Assembly (NCBI RefSeq): GCF_914271435.1 | Contig: NZ_CAJZAI010000007.1 | Coordinates: forward strand, 62,001-126,000 | DNA length: 64,000 nt | Direction: 5' to 3' | From: Cupriavidus laharis | GTDB lineage: Bacteria > Pseudomonadota > Gammaproteobacteria > Burkholderiales > Burkholderiaceae | Shown here: in pieces, positions 12,802-22,351 of the stretch | Position numbering within the stretch: position 1 is the first letter of the stretch | How the letters are laid out: every line of letters starts with the position of its first letter | Notes under the pieces: generated by a model | The model's input: the letters and a program-made list of their open reading frames with translations, nothing else | The model's database searches: none | What the model was told of the DNA's origin: nothing | Made by a program: the position numbers and the translations under genes

Positions 12802-14382
12802 TCAGGCGCTCTTGGTATTAGTCGGCAGGATGTCGCGGACCGCTGCAGGCCACCCCGCTCCCGCATCCCCCTGCACCACCCACTGCTTCATCGCCTCGAT
12901 ATCCGGCGCCAGGTAGCGGTCAGCCTCGACAAACGCCACGCGCGCACGGATGCGGGCCAGTTCCTGTTCCACCAGCGGCGACGACTTCAGCGGCCGATAG
13001 AATTCGATACCCTGCGCGGCAGCCATCGCTTCGATGCCTACCACCACCGCGGTATTGGCCGCCATATCGCCAAGCCGGCGCGCGCCATAGGTGGCCATCG
13101 ACACATGATCCTCCTGGTTGGCCGAAGTCGGCAGGCTGTCGACGCTGGACGGATGCGCGAGCGACTTGTTCTCCGACGCCAGCGCCGCCGCGGTGACCTG
13201 CGCAATCATGAAGCCCGAGTTCAAGCCGCCGTCGCGCACCAGGAACGGCGGCAGGCCCGACAGGCCCGTGTCCAGCAGCAACGCCAGCCGGCGCTCGGAA
13301 ATCGCGCCGATCTCGGCAATCGCCAGCGCGATGATGTCGGCGGCAAACGCCACCGGCTCGGCGTGGAAGTTGCCGCCGGAGATCACGTCGCCCTGCTCCG
13401 GGAACACCAGCGGATTGTCCGAGGCGGCATTGGCTTCGATCCTCAGGATGCGCGCGGCGTGTTGCAGGTTGTCGAGGCAGGCGCCCATCACCTGCGGCTG
13501 GCAGCGGATCGAGTACGGGTCCTGCACGCGGCCGCAGGCCTTGTGCGAATCGACGATCTCGCTGCCGTCGAGCATGGCGCGCACGGCGCCGGCCACGGCG
13601 ATCTGGCCAGCCTGGCCGCGCGCTTCATGGATGCGCGCGTCGAACGGCTTGACCGAGCCCTTGATCGCTTCGAGCGACAGCGCTCCGGCCACCAGCCCGG
13701 CGGCAAACGCATCTTCCGCGGCGAACAGGCCAGCCAGCGCCAGCGCCGTCGAAACCTGCGTGCCGTTGAGCAGCGCCAGGCCTTCCTTGGGGCCCAGTTC
13801 AAACGCGGACAGGCCCGCGTGAGCCAGTCCTTCGGCAGCCGGCACGCGGCGGCCATCGACGATCACATCACCCACGCCGATCAGCGTGCACGACATGTGC
13901 GCCAGCGGCGCCAGGTCGCCCGACGCGCCCACCGAGCCCTTGGCCGGGATGCACGGCGTCACGCCGTGGTTGGCGAGCGCAAGCAGCGCTTCGATGATCT
14001 CGGGCCGCACGCCCGAATGGCCGCGCGCGAGGCTTACGGCCTTGATCGCCAGGATCACGCGCACCACGTCCTCGCCCAGGTCCGGGCCGGTGCCCACGCT
14101 GTGTGACAGCACCAGATTGCGCTGCAGCGTGGCCAGCTTGTCGTTCGGGATGCGCGTCTGCGCCAGCTTGCCGAAGCCGGTATTGATGCCGTAGACCACG
14201 GCGTCGGCGTCGATGATGTCCTGCACAGTGGCCTGCGCGGCACGCACGCCGGCCCAGGCCGAGTCGGCCATCTCGAGGCGCACTTCGCCGCGGTAGATGC
14301 GGCGAAGGTCGGCCAGGGTGACCTGGCCCGGATTCAGGGTCAGCAGCGGGCGGGAGGCTTGTTCGGTTTGGCTGGCGGTCAT
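12802..14382 (-). CDS. hutH: histidine ammonia-lyase
   Basis: A 526-residue enzyme converting L-histidine to urocanate and ammonia, the first step of the pathway. The Ala153-Ser154-Gly155 triad in [12 protein letters not shown] cyclises to the MIO electrophile; YGINTGFG carries the conserved active-site region. It is the first catabolic gene after hutC, separated by 81 nt that hold a HutC-like operator (14408-14419), so it probably has its own regulated promoter besides read-through from the transporter-hutC genes. Confidence 0.97.
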   Translation of the reverse strand: MTASQTEQASRPLLTLNPGQVTLADLRRIYRGEVRLEMADSAWAGVRAAQATVQDIIDADAVVYGINTGFGKLAQTRIPNDKLATLQRNLVLSHSVGTGPDLGEDVVRVILAIKAVSLARGHSGVRPEIIEALLALANHGVTPCIPAKGSVGASGDLAPLAHMSCTLIGVGDVIVDGRRVPAAEGLAHAGLSAFELGPKEGLALLNGTQVSTALALAGLFAAEDAFAAGLVAGALSLEAIKGSVKPFDARIHEARGQAGQIAVAGAVRAMLDGSEIVDSHKACGRVQDPYSIRCQPQVMGACLDNLQHAARILRIEANAASDNPLVFPEQGDVISGGNFHAEPVAFAADIIALAIAEIGAISERRLALLLDTGLSGLPPFLVRDGGLNSGFMIAQVTAAALASENKSLAHPSSVDSLPTSANQEDHVSMATYGARRLGDMAANTAVVVGIEAMAAAQGIEFYRPLKSSPLVEQELARIRARVAFVEADRYLAPDIEAMKQWVVQGDAGAGWPAAVRDILPTNTKSA

Positions 14383-14407
14383 GAGTCGGTTCCTGTCTTG
14401 TATGTCC

Positions 14408-14419
14408 CTGTCTATACAG
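14408..14419. promoter_or_regulatory. HutC-operator-like palindrome upstream of hutH
   Basis: CTGTCTATACAG lies 26 nt upstream of the hutH start. It resembles the TTGTATATACAA-type operators of HutC repressors and is the exact reverse complement of a second copy at 18089-18100. TTGTCC at 14424-14429 (minus strand) may be a -35 box, but no convincing -10 follows, so I call the operator and not the promoter. Confidence 0.6.
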
Positions 14420-14463
14420 CTTAGGACAAAAAAATGGATGAGATAGCTGAGTTCTGTCGGAAA

Positions 14464-15222
14464 TCAGCCGAAGGCGGGATTGCCGTCGGCGCGGAAGCGG
14501 CTGCCGAGGCGGTAGCGGTTGCCCGGGTGCAGGCAACGCACGAACGTCACCGGCACGCCGTTCGTCCAGGTGCGGCGGGTCAGCATCAGGCAAGGTTGTG
14601 TCGGCGGCATTTCCAGTTGCGCCGCCTGGTCGGGCGTTGCGGAAATGGCGTCGACCACGTGCTCGACCTGGTCATAGGGCACATTGCGCAGCAGGTATTC
14701 GCCGGGCTTGATGGCACTGAAGTCCTGGCTGATGAAGTCCGGCGCCACGCGCGGGTTGACGTAGCGGTCTTCCAGCTGCACCGGCACGCCGTCCTCGCGG
14801 TGCACGCAGACGGAATGGAACACCGATTCGCCGGTGCGCAGCTCCAGCGCCGCGGCCACTTCGATCGAGGCCGCCACGCGCTCGACCAGGATCACGTCGC
14901 AGGCATAGTCATGGCCGCGCATGCGGATCTCGTCCTGCAGGTTGACCACGCTGAGCAGCGTGGACTGCGGCTTGTGCTCGGCCACGAAGGTGCCCACGCC
15001 GGCCACGCGCACCACCCTGCCCTGCTCGGACAGCTCGCGCAGCGCCCGGTTGACGGTCATGCGCGACACGCCGAAGCGGTTCACCAGCTCCTGCTCCGAC
15101 GGCACCCGGTCGCCCGGCTGCCACGCACCGCTCTGGATCTGGCGCGCGATGTACGCCTTCACCTGCTGGTAGAGCGCAGTGGGAGAGGAAGCGGGGCTGG
15201 CAGTGCCGACGGCGTGGTTCAT
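14464..15222 (-). CDS. hutC: histidine-utilisation repressor, GntR family
   Basis: A 252-residue GntR/HutC-subfamily repressor. The winged helix-turn-helix occupies about residues 15-85 (PSEQELVNRFGVSRMTVNRA) and the UTRA effector domain the rest; HutC proteins are released from DNA by urocanate. The ATG at 15222 lies 5 nt after the ABC ATPase stop, so the repressor is co-transcribed with the importer and controls its own synthesis through the operator at 17934-17943. The larger open frame upstream is a shadow of the ATPase gene. Confidence 0.93.
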   Translation of the reverse strand: MNHAVGTASPASSPTALYQQVKAYIARQIQSGAWQPGDRVPSEQELVNRFGVSRMTVNRALRELSEQGRVVRVAGVGTFVAEHKPQSTLLSVVNLQDEIRMRGHDYACDVILVERVAASIEVAAALELRTGESVFHSVCVHREDGVPVQLEDRYVNPRVAPDFISQDFSAIKPGEYLLRNVPYDQVEHVVDAISATPDQAAQLEMPPTQPCLMLTRRTWTNGVPVTFVRCLHPGNRYRLGSRFRADGNPAFG

Positions 15223-15227
15223 GGTCT

Positions 15228-16007
15228 TCAGTGCTCGGCCGCGGCCATGGCCTCGGCGCGGATCTCCTCGGTCAGCCGCGCCTTGAGCGCGGAAAACTCC
15301 GGCGACGTCTTGATCGTGTAATGGCGCGGATGCGGGAAATCGACCGCGATCTCGCTCTTGATACGACCCGGCCTGGCGGAAAACACTGCCACCCGGTTGG
15401 CCATGAAGATGGCCTCGTCGATATCGTGGGTCACGAATAATACCGTCTTGCGCGAAGCTTCCCAGATGCCGAGCAGCAATTCCTGCATCAGCACGCGGGT
15501 CTGGTTGTCGAGCGCGCCGAACGGCTCGTCGAGCAGCAGGATCTTGGGATCGTTGGCCAGCGCCCGCGCAATCGCGGTGCGCTGCTGCATGCCGCCCGAG
15601 AGCTGTTTGGGATAGTGATGCTCGAAGCCGCGCAACCCCACGCGCTGGATGAAGAAATCGCTGCGCTCGCGCTGCTCGGCCTCGCTCATGCCACGCTCGC
15701 GCAGGCCGAAGCGCACGTTCTGCTCGATCGTCAGCCACGGGAACAGCGTGTAGGACTGGAACACCATGCCGCGGTCGGCGCCCGGACCGGACACGGGCTG
15801 GCCGTCGAGCAGCACGGTGCCGCCGGTAGGCGTGTCGAGGCCGGCGACGATGCGCAGCAGCGTCGATTTGCCGCAGCCCGACGGGCCCAGGATGGTGACG
15901 AAGTCGTTGTCGCGCACCTCGAAATCGACCGGCAGCAGCGCCTGGGTCTGGCCGCCGCGCGGGTTGGTGAAGGTGCGCGAGACCTGCTGGATGGACAGTG
16001 CGCTCAT
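15228..16007 (-). CDS. ABC transporter ATPase of the hut cluster (nitrate/taurine/thiamine-precursor type)
   Basis: A 259-residue ABC ATPase. Walker A GPSGCGKST is at 41-49, the Q-loop in VFQSYTLFPW, signature LSGGMQQR at 136-143 and Walker B ILLLDE at 156-161. It is closest in pattern to SsuB/TauB/NrtD-like ATPases paired with NMT1/THI5-type receptors. Its ATG overlaps the permease stop by one base. The gene order SBP-permease-ATPase-hutC and the shared operator imply import of histidine, urocanate or a related imidazole; the substrate is inferred from context. Confidence 0.88.
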   Translation of the reverse strand: MSALSIQQVSRTFTNPRGGQTQALLPVDFEVRDNDFVTILGPSGCGKSTLLRIVAGLDTPTGGTVLLDGQPVSGPGADRGMVFQSYTLFPWLTIEQNVRFGLRERGMSEAEQRERSDFFIQRVGLRGFEHHYPKQLSGGMQQRTAIARALANDPKILLLDEPFGALDNQTRVLMQELLLGIWEASRKTVLFVTHDIDEAIFMANRVAVFSARPGRIKSEIAVDFPHPRHYTIKTSPEFSALKARLTEEIRAEAMAAAEH

Positions 16008-16861
16008 CAGATCGAACTCCACGGGAACAGGCGCTGGTTGGCCAGCTTGAAGACGAGATCCGACACCAGCCCGATACAGCCGATAACGATGATGCCGAAG
16101 ATGATCTGCCCGGTGTTCAGCAGCGCCTGGCTGTCGGTGATCATGTGGCCGATGCCCGAGGACGAGCCGATCAGCTCGGCGACGATCACGTAGGTCCAGG
16201 CCCAGCCAAGCACCAGCCGCAGGATCTCGGCAATCTCCGGCGCCGCGCCCGGGATCAGCACACGCTTGACGATGCCGCGGCTGTTGGCGCCGAGCGTATA
16301 GGCCGCTTCCACCAGGTCCTTGCGCGCGCCGCCCACGGCGACCGCCACCATCAGCACGATCTGGAAGAACGAGCCGATGAAGATCACCAGCAGCTTCTGC
16401 GTCTCGCCGATGCCGGCCCACAGGATCAGCAGCGGAATGAAGGCCGACGCCGGCAGATAACGGCAGAACGAGACGAACGGCTCGAAGAACGCCTCCGCCG
16501 CCTTGTACGCGCCCATCAGGATGCCCAGCGGCACCGCGAGGACCGCCGCCAGCACGAAGCCGCCGAGCACGCGCCATACGGTCATGCCGATATCGCCGAT
16601 GAAGTTGTACTCCGCGAACAAGGTCATGCCCTCGCGCGCCATGGTCAGCGGATCGGCCAGGAACGTACGCGACACGAAGCCACCCAGCGTCACCACGGCC
16701 CACACCGCGAAGAACAGCACGAAGAACGACAGGCCCAGCACCCAGCGCGCGGGCGGCGACACCGGCACCAGCGGCGATAGCCACGGATGCCGGCGGCGTG
16801 CCGGCACCGCCTTGGCCGGCATGCCGACTGGCGCTGGGGAACTCATCTGAACTTGCGCCAT
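16007..16861 (-). CDS. ABC transporter permease of the hut cluster
   Basis: A 284-residue inner-membrane permease of the BPD-transport superfamily with about six membrane helices. The EAA loop that contacts the ATPase is visible as EAAYTLGANSRGIVKRVLIP. The N-terminal 35 residues are polar and Pro-rich. It starts 15 nt after the receptor gene and overlaps the ATPase gene by one base. Confidence 0.88.
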   Translation of the reverse strand: MAQVQMSSPAPVGMPAKAVPARRRHPWLSPLVPVSPPARWVLGLSFFVLFFAVWAVVTLGGFVSRTFLADPLTMAREGMTLFAEYNFIGDIGMTVWRVLGGFVLAAVLAVPLGILMGAYKAAEAFFEPFVSFCRYLPASAFIPLLILWAGIGETQKLLVIFIGSFFQIVLMVAVAVGGARKDLVEAAYTLGANSRGIVKRVLIPGAAPEIAEILRLVLGWAWTYVIVAELIGSSSGIGHMITDSQALLNTGQIIFGIIVIGCIGLVSDLVFKLANQRLFPWSSI

Positions 16862-16876
16862 GACATCAGCCTCCGC

Positions 16877-17854
16877 TTACTTGAGGAAGCGCGCGTCGTA
16901 GAGCGTGGTGACGTCCGGCACCTGGCGGATCACGCCGATGTCGAGCAGCACGCCGGCGGCTTCCTTGCTGAAACTGGCCAGCTCGCCAGCGAAGAACTTG
17001 CGGTTGGCCTCGCGGTCCTGCCAGCGCAGGTAGGCCGACGACTTGGCGAACTGCTCGCCGGTCTGCTTGACCGCCGCACCCATGATCTCGTTGGACTTCC
17101 CGGGTTCCTTGCGAATCATCTCGAGCGCTTCGAAATAGCTGTCGACCAGCGCCTGCGCGGCCTTGGGATTGTCCTTGAGCCACTTGGGCGAGCAGCCCAG
17201 TGTATCGGTCACCATCGGATAGTCGAGCGTGGTGGCCAGGATCTTGCCCTTGTCCGGGTTCTGGCGAACGGTGGACAGGTAGGGCTCGTAGGTCATCGCA
17301 CCGTCGTTCTGGCCTGCCACGAAGGCCTGCGCGGCGGCCTGCGGCGACAGCGTGGTGGTCTTCACATCCTTGAGCGTCATGCCGTTCTTCTTCAGCATCC
17401 ACGCCAGGCCGAAGTACGGCGCGGTGCCGGGCGCGTCCACGCCGATGGTCTTGCCCTTCAGGTCGGCAAAGCCCTTGACGTCGGCACGCACGGCCAGGCC
17501 GTCGGCGCCGTAGGACTTGTCGAGCTGCACGATCTGCGTGATGGGCACGCCGTTGGCGTTCCACGCCACGTGCGTTTCCACGGTGGTGGCCGCGCACTGG
17601 ATGGCACCCGAGGCCAGCGCCAGGTGGCGGTCCTTCTGCGGGATCATTTTGATGTCCACGTCCACGCCGTGCTTCTTGAAGATTCCCGCCTTGTCGGCCA
17701 GCGTCAGCGGCGCAAAGCCGGTCCAGCCGCTCATGCCGAGCGTGACCTGCGTGGTCTGCGCATGGGCCACCCCGGCCATGGCAACCGCTGCCAGCAATGA
17801 CGCGCGGGCGATGCGCATGGCGGCCCGACCTGCAATCCGGCTCTGAATCCTCAT
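16877..17854 (-). CDS. periplasmic NMT1/THI5-like substrate-binding protein of the hut cluster
   Basis: A 325-residue secreted receptor with a signal peptide ending near GVAHA (residue 32). WTGFAPLTLADKAGIFKKHG and the later KGKTIGVDAPGTAPYFGLAW are typical of the NMT1/SsuA-like class that binds small zwitterions or heterocycles. AGGAG lies about 9 nt upstream of the ATG. It is the first gene of the transporter-hutC operon and sits behind a sigma-70 promoter with a HutC-like operator. Histidine or urocanate is the best guess for ligand, but this family also carries taurine, nitrate and thiamine precursors. Confidence 0.85.
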   Translation of the reverse strand: MRIQSRIAGRAAMRIARASLLAAVAMAGVAHAQTTQVTLGMSGWTGFAPLTLADKAGIFKKHGVDVDIKMIPQKDRHLALASGAIQCAATTVETHVAWNANGVPITQIVQLDKSYGADGLAVRADVKGFADLKGKTIGVDAPGTAPYFGLAWMLKKNGMTLKDVKTTTLSPQAAAQAFVAGQNDGAMTYEPYLSTVRQNPDKGKILATTLDYPMVTDTLGCSPKWLKDNPKAAQALVDSYFEALEMIRKEPGKSNEIMGAAVKQTGEQFAKSSAYLRWQDREANRKFFAGELASFSKEAAGVLLDIGVIRQVPDVTTLYDARFLK

Positions 17855-17921
17855 CGGTAAGCTCCTTTGGTGTGTCCGTCAGCGGCGGCGCCATGCATGT
17901 GGCACTGCTTGGTTCCGGGCA

Positions 17922-17949
17922 ATTTTACAATCCTGTATATACAAGTCAA
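17922..17949 (-). promoter_or_regulatory. hut transporter/hutC promoter with embedded HutC-like operator
   Basis: On the minus strand TTGACT (17944-17949) and TAAAAT (17922-17927) are separated by 16 nt. The first ten bases of that spacer are the perfect palindrome TGTATATACA (17934-17943), matching the core of HutC operators. A repressor bound there would block RNA polymerase directly. The start codon of the receptor gene is about 65 nt downstream. The rest of 17855-18163 holds a second operator-like site and no convincing gene. Confidence 0.75.
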
Positions 17950-18088
17950 TGTAGTAGTTGCCCGAGGGACCCACTGGCCCATGGAGGCCAGATATGCACC
18001 TTTTATGGACGCTTCCGGCCAAAGTGCAGATTAAGCCATCGACAGTAGCGATGACTGGATGCACCTTGCCGGAGCAAAACACCCATTG

Positions 18089-18100
18089 CTGTATAGACAG
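18089..18100. promoter_or_regulatory. second HutC-operator-like palindrome, distal
   Basis: CTGTATAGACAG is the exact reverse complement of the operator upstream of hutH. It lies about 140 bp upstream of the promoter-embedded site, in an intergenic region with no recognised gene start nearby on the plus strand. It could be an auxiliary operator for DNA looping by HutC. Confidence 0.5.
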
Positions 18101-18163
18101 GAGACGACGAGACGACGGGAACGCAAGCGCCGTGCCCAAGACACGGCACAACAGTCCTCCGGA

Positions 18164-19141
18164 TCAGGCGTCGAAGAAGGAAGTGACGGTGGGATAGCGC
18201 AGCCGCAGACGCAGCTCGCGTTTCAGGCGCCGGTTGTCCAGACGGCGCGATTCATTCATGAAGCTCAGCAGGGTCGGATCAATCACTTCGCGGGCCTGCT
18301 GGCGCGTGATGCGCGGCGGACGCGGCAGGCCACGGCGGTCAGCCACCAGATCGAAGTAGTCGGCCATGCGCAGCTCGGTGTCGTCGCTGGCATGCACCAC
18401 GCGCTGGGCTCGTCCACGGAACAGTGCGGCGACCATAGTCCGCGCGAGGTCGTCGGCGTGGATATGGCTGGTGTAGACGTCATCCTGCGGGGCCAGCGCC
18501 GGCGTGCCGCGCTTCAGGCGCGCCAGCGGCAGGCGGTCTTCGGCATAGATGCCGGGAATACGCACGATGCTGGTACGCCAATCACCATCCCGGCCGAGCT
18601 CGCGCACGGCACGCTCGGCCGCCACGCGGCGCCGCGCACGCGCTGTCTGCGGGCGCACGCGGGCATATTCGGCCACGCGCGCGCCGGAACGGTCGCCATA
18701 GACGCCCGATGTGCTGGCATAGACGAAGGCCGGACGAGCCCTGCGCCGGTCGGGTAGAATGACGGGCTCGCCGGCGTGCGCCCGGGCGCTGCGCCATGCG
18801 GTGCGGCGCAGGGTGGCGAGCAAGGCACGCGTGCGCGGATCGCCCTCACCCGCCCCAGGCGGCGGAGCCAGATCCAGCACGCGGCTGGCCAGCCCGCGCA
18901 GGCGCGCGAGCGTGGCGGGCCGGTCCAGGTCCGCGACCAGCGGTACCGCGCCGGCGGCACGCAGCTCGGCCCGGCGCGCCGGCTGCGACGTTACGGCAAA
19001 CACACGCATCCGTGCGGACACGATTCGCAGGCAGCGCGTCCCCACATCCCCGCACCCCACGATCAGCAGGCGCGGGCGGCCCAGGCGAACCCCGGGGCTC
19101 GGGCGGCGCGATGGCTGCAGCTTCGGAAGAATTTGGCTCAT
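18164..19141 (-). CDS. NAD-dependent epimerase/dehydratase-like (extended SDR) protein
   Basis: A 325-residue protein with an N-terminal Rossmann nucleotide-binding site (RLLIVGCGDVGTR) and the STSGVYGDRSG segment typical of atypical extended SDRs (YeeZ-like). The canonical catalytic YxxxK is not evident, so it may bind rather than oxidise. Substrate is unknown. Its start codon is only 9 bp from the divergent ferredoxin-reductase start, so each promoter must lie at least partly within the other gene. Confidence 0.75.
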   Translation of the reverse strand: MSQILPKLQPSRRPSPGVRLGRPRLLIVGCGDVGTRCLRIVSARMRVFAVTSQPARRAELRAAGAVPLVADLDRPATLARLRGLASRVLDLAPPPGAGEGDPRTRALLATLRRTAWRSARAHAGEPVILPDRRRARPAFVYASTSGVYGDRSGARVAEYARVRPQTARARRRVAAERAVRELGRDGDWRTSIVRIPGIYAEDRLPLARLKRGTPALAPQDDVYTSHIHADDLARTMVAALFRGRAQRVVHASDDTELRMADYFDLVADRRGLPRPPRITRQQAREVIDPTLLSFMNESRRLDNRRLKRELRLRLRYPTVTSFFDA

Positions 19142-19150
19142 AGATCGATT

Positions 19151-20215
19151 ATGGCTTATCAAGTAACCGTCATGCCCAGCGGCCACAAGTTCGAGGTGGC
19201 TGCCGATGAAACCATCCTGGGCGCTGCCCTGCGTCACAGCATCGGCCTGCCCTACGGCTGCAAGAACGGTGCATGTGGTTCGTGCAAGGGCCGCGTACTG
19301 GAAGGCACCATCGTACAAGGCGACCACGCCCCGGCGGCGCTGACCGCGCAGGAAAAGACCGAGGGCCGTGCGTTGTTCTGCTGCGCCAATGCCAGCTCGG
19401 ACATCACCATCGAATGCCGCGAGGTCCACGGCGCGGGCGACATCCCCATAAAGAAGGTGCCGTGCCGCGTCACCTCGCTGGAACGCCTGGCCGACGACGT
19501 GATCGCCATCAAGCTGCAACTGCCCGCCACCGAGCGCATGCAGTACCTGGCCGGCCAGTACGTGGAATTCCTGCTGCGCGACGGCAAGCGCCGCAGCTAT
19601 TCAATCGCCACGCCGCCGCATGAGGATGGCCCGATCGAACTGCATATCCGCCACATGCCGGGCGGTGCGTTCACCGACTACGTGTTCGGCGCCAAGGAAG
19701 GCGCGCCGGCCATGAAAGAGCGCGACATCCTGCGCTTCGAAGGCCCGCTGGGCAGCTTCTTCCTGCGCGAGGAATCCACGGCGCCGATGATCCTGCTGGC
19801 CTCGGGCACGGGCTTCGCGCCGATCAAGGCCATCGTCGAGCATGCCGCCTACACCGGCATCACGCGCCCGATGACGCTGTACTGGGGTGGCCGCCGCCCG
19901 AAGGACCTGTACATGCACGCGCTGTGCGAGCAATGGGCGCGCGATCTGCCCAACTTCAAGTACGTGCCGGTCATCTCGGACGCGCTGCCGGAAGACAACT
20001 GGAGCGGCCGCACCGGCTTCGTCCACCAGGCCGTGATTGCGGACCACCCGGACCTGTCCGGCCACGAGGTCTACGCCTGCGGGGCACCGGTGATGATCAA
20101 CGCCGCGCGCGGTGATTTCACCCGACAGTGCAAGCTGCACGAGGATGCGTTCTTCGCCGACTCGTTCACGTCCGAGGCCGATATGCACCCGGCCGGCGCG
20201 GCACCGGCGGCCTGA
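19151..20215 (+). CDS. 2Fe-2S ferredoxin/FNR-type reductase (CDP-6-deoxy-3,4-glucoseen reductase-like)
   Basis: A 354-residue soluble electron-transfer protein. The plant-type 2Fe-2S domain has Cys37, Cys42 and Cys45 in CKNGACGSC, with the fourth ligand in FCC at 77-78. An FAD-binding domain follows (RRSYSIATPP) and then an NAD(P)-binding domain (ASGTGFAPIK). This order matches AscD/RfbI-like proteins and also reductase components of oxygenases. There are no sugar or oxygenase genes nearby, so the partner is unknown; the database-style name may mislead. Confidence 0.8.
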   Translation: MAYQVTVMPSGHKFEVAADETILGAALRHSIGLPYGCKNGACGSCKGRVLEGTIVQGDHAPAALTAQEKTEGRALFCCANASSDITIECREVHGAGDIPIKKVPCRVTSLERLADDVIAIKLQLPATERMQYLAGQYVEFLLRDGKRRSYSIATPPHEDGPIELHIRHMPGGAFTDYVFGAKEGAPAMKERDILRFEGPLGSFFLREESTAPMILLASGTGFAPIKAIVEHAAYTGITRPMTLYWGGRRPKDLYMHALCEQWARDLPNFKYVPVISDALPEDNWSGRTGFVHQAVIADHPDLSGHEVYACGAPVMINAARGDFTRQCKLHEDAFFADSFTSEADMHPAGAAPAA

Positions 20216-20289
20216 GGCGCGCGCCGCCGCCAGCCGTTCCCGAAGCCGTTCCCTCAGCGCAACAATGCCCGGGACCTCCAAAATTCGTT

Positions 20290-20318
20290 TTGACACCCGG
20301 GCGCATGCGCCTTATATT
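20290..20318 (+). promoter_or_regulatory. strong sigma-70 promoter upstream of the ArgD-like gene
   Basis: TTGACA (20290-20295), a 17-nt spacer and TATATT (20313-20318) form a near-consensus promoter. Transcription should start near 20325. The transcript would contain a short Arg-rich frame and an intrinsic terminator before the aminotransferase start at 20512. Confidence 0.8.
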
Positions 20319-20325
20319 TGCCCGC

Positions 20326-20394
20326 ATGCACATGACCTTCAACCGACGCCGCAGCTTCCGTACGTCGCTCCCCGCTGGGGTGCCGCGCGGCTGA
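20326..20394 (+). CDS. putative Arg-rich leader peptide
   Basis: A 22-codon frame starts at or next to the predicted transcription start; in-frame ATGs are at 20326 and 20332. From the second ATG it reads MTFNRRRSFRTSLPAGVPRG: five Arg in 20 residues, including three consecutive Arg codons of which the first is the CGA codon, expected to be rare at this GC content. It is followed after 29 nt by a terminator. There is no Shine-Dalgarno sequence, so translation would have to be leaderless. This is a hypothesis for an attenuator peptide, not a demonstrated gene. Confidence 0.35.
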   Translation: MHMTFNRRRSFRTSLPAGVPRG

Positions 20395-20423
20395 CCGTCG
20401 ACTGCGTCTGTTCATGTCAACGA

Positions 20424-20456
20424 GCCACGGGCAACCCCCGTGGCTTTTTGTTTTTG
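20424..20456 (+). terminator. intrinsic terminator in the leader of the ArgD-like gene (possible attenuator)
   Basis: The stem GCCACGGG/CCCCGTGGC (20424-20444) is followed by a T-rich run (TTTTTGTTTTT). It sits between a strong promoter and the aminotransferase start 55 nt downstream, with no other full-length gene between. GGGGTGCC at 20377-20384 can pair with 20430-20438 (one bulged A), which would break the terminator stem; this is the expected antiterminator geometry. Confidence 0.75.
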
Positions 20457-20511
20457 TTCCGGTTCTTACGCCCGTCCGTCCATCGTTTAAAGCCGACCCC
20501 TGGAGTCCGCC

Positions 20512-21699
<1,188 letters not shown>

Positions 21700-21757
21700 G
21701 CACCGAAGCGAAACACACCCTGAACGGCCCCGCTCCCTTCCACCTGGGAGGCGAGAG

Positions 21758-21774
21758 GGGGCGCCGGGCGCCCC
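21758..21774 (+). terminator. GC-rich hairpin after the ArgD-like gene
   Basis: GGGGCGC and GCGCCCC form a 7-bp stem with a 3-nt loop 58 nt after the aminotransferase stop. No U-tract follows. It lies between convergent genes and may mark the 3' end of the transcript. Confidence 0.4.
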
Positions 21775-21820
21775 GTCCCACATCACGCGGCTTCGGGTGT
21801 GTCACCGCGCCAGCGAACGG

Positions 21821-22177
21821 TCAGTTCCAGATGGGATTTTCCTTCTGCATCTGTTCCTTGGTCTTCGCTTCCCAATACGCACCGATCTGACGTTCGGAGA
21901 CGTACCCCCGCTTCAGCGAATCGATCTTGCTGAAGTTCTTGTACACCTGCGGCATACCCGCTTTCGCTTCGTCGCGGCTCAGCTTGCCGTCGTGGTTGGC
22001 ATCGGCCGCCTTGAAGCGTTCGGAAATAAGCGCCTTGGCTTCGGCTGTGGTCGGTGGTGCCGCCGGAACCTGACCGGAGTCTGCTCCCGGGGCACTCGCC
22101 TGCTGGGCACTCGCGGCCGTGCAGGCCAGCGCCATCACCGCTGCCAAGCATACTGCAGGCAATTTACGCACGATCAT
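21821..22177 (-). CDS. secreted EF-hand calcium-binding protein
   Basis: A 118-residue exported protein: signal peptide (cleavage near ASAQ, residue 25), a Pro/Ala-rich linker, then a canonical EF-hand loop at 59-70 (DANHDGKLSRDE, with Asp59, Asn61, Asp63, Ser67 and Glu70 as ligands). A second, degenerate EF-like segment may follow (KIDSLKRGYVSERQIG). I prefer the ATG at 22177 over 22183 because AGGAG is then 6 nt upstream instead of 1 nt. Function in the periplasm is unknown; calcium binding is well supported. Confidence 0.8.
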   Translation of the reverse strand: MIVRKLPAVCLAAVMALACTAASAQQASAPGADSGQVPAAPPTTAEAKALISERFKAADANHDGKLSRDEAKAGMPQVYKNFSKIDSLKRGYVSERQIGAYWEAKTKEQMQKENPIWN

Positions 22178-22230
22178 TTCCATCTCCTCTAGCGTTTTTA
22201 TCGAGAAGGGTCTTCTTGCGAAATTCCGGC

Positions 22231-22264
22231 AAAAAAAATCCCTGTGAGCCAAGGCTCACAGGGA
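22231..22264 (-). terminator. intrinsic terminator of the livHMGF transcript
   Basis: A 12-bp stem with a 2-nt loop (TCCCTGTGAGCC/GGCTCACAGGGA, 22239-22264) is followed on the minus strand by eight T residues. It lies about 90 nt after the livF stop and before the EF-hand gene. Confidence 0.9.
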
Positions 22265-22351
22265 ATTCTAGGCACTGATAACCCGCCTACCAACACATTT
22301 GTGCATCGGCAGGGTTAGCCAGGTCCCATACTTCGTGGCTGGCAACCAGCC

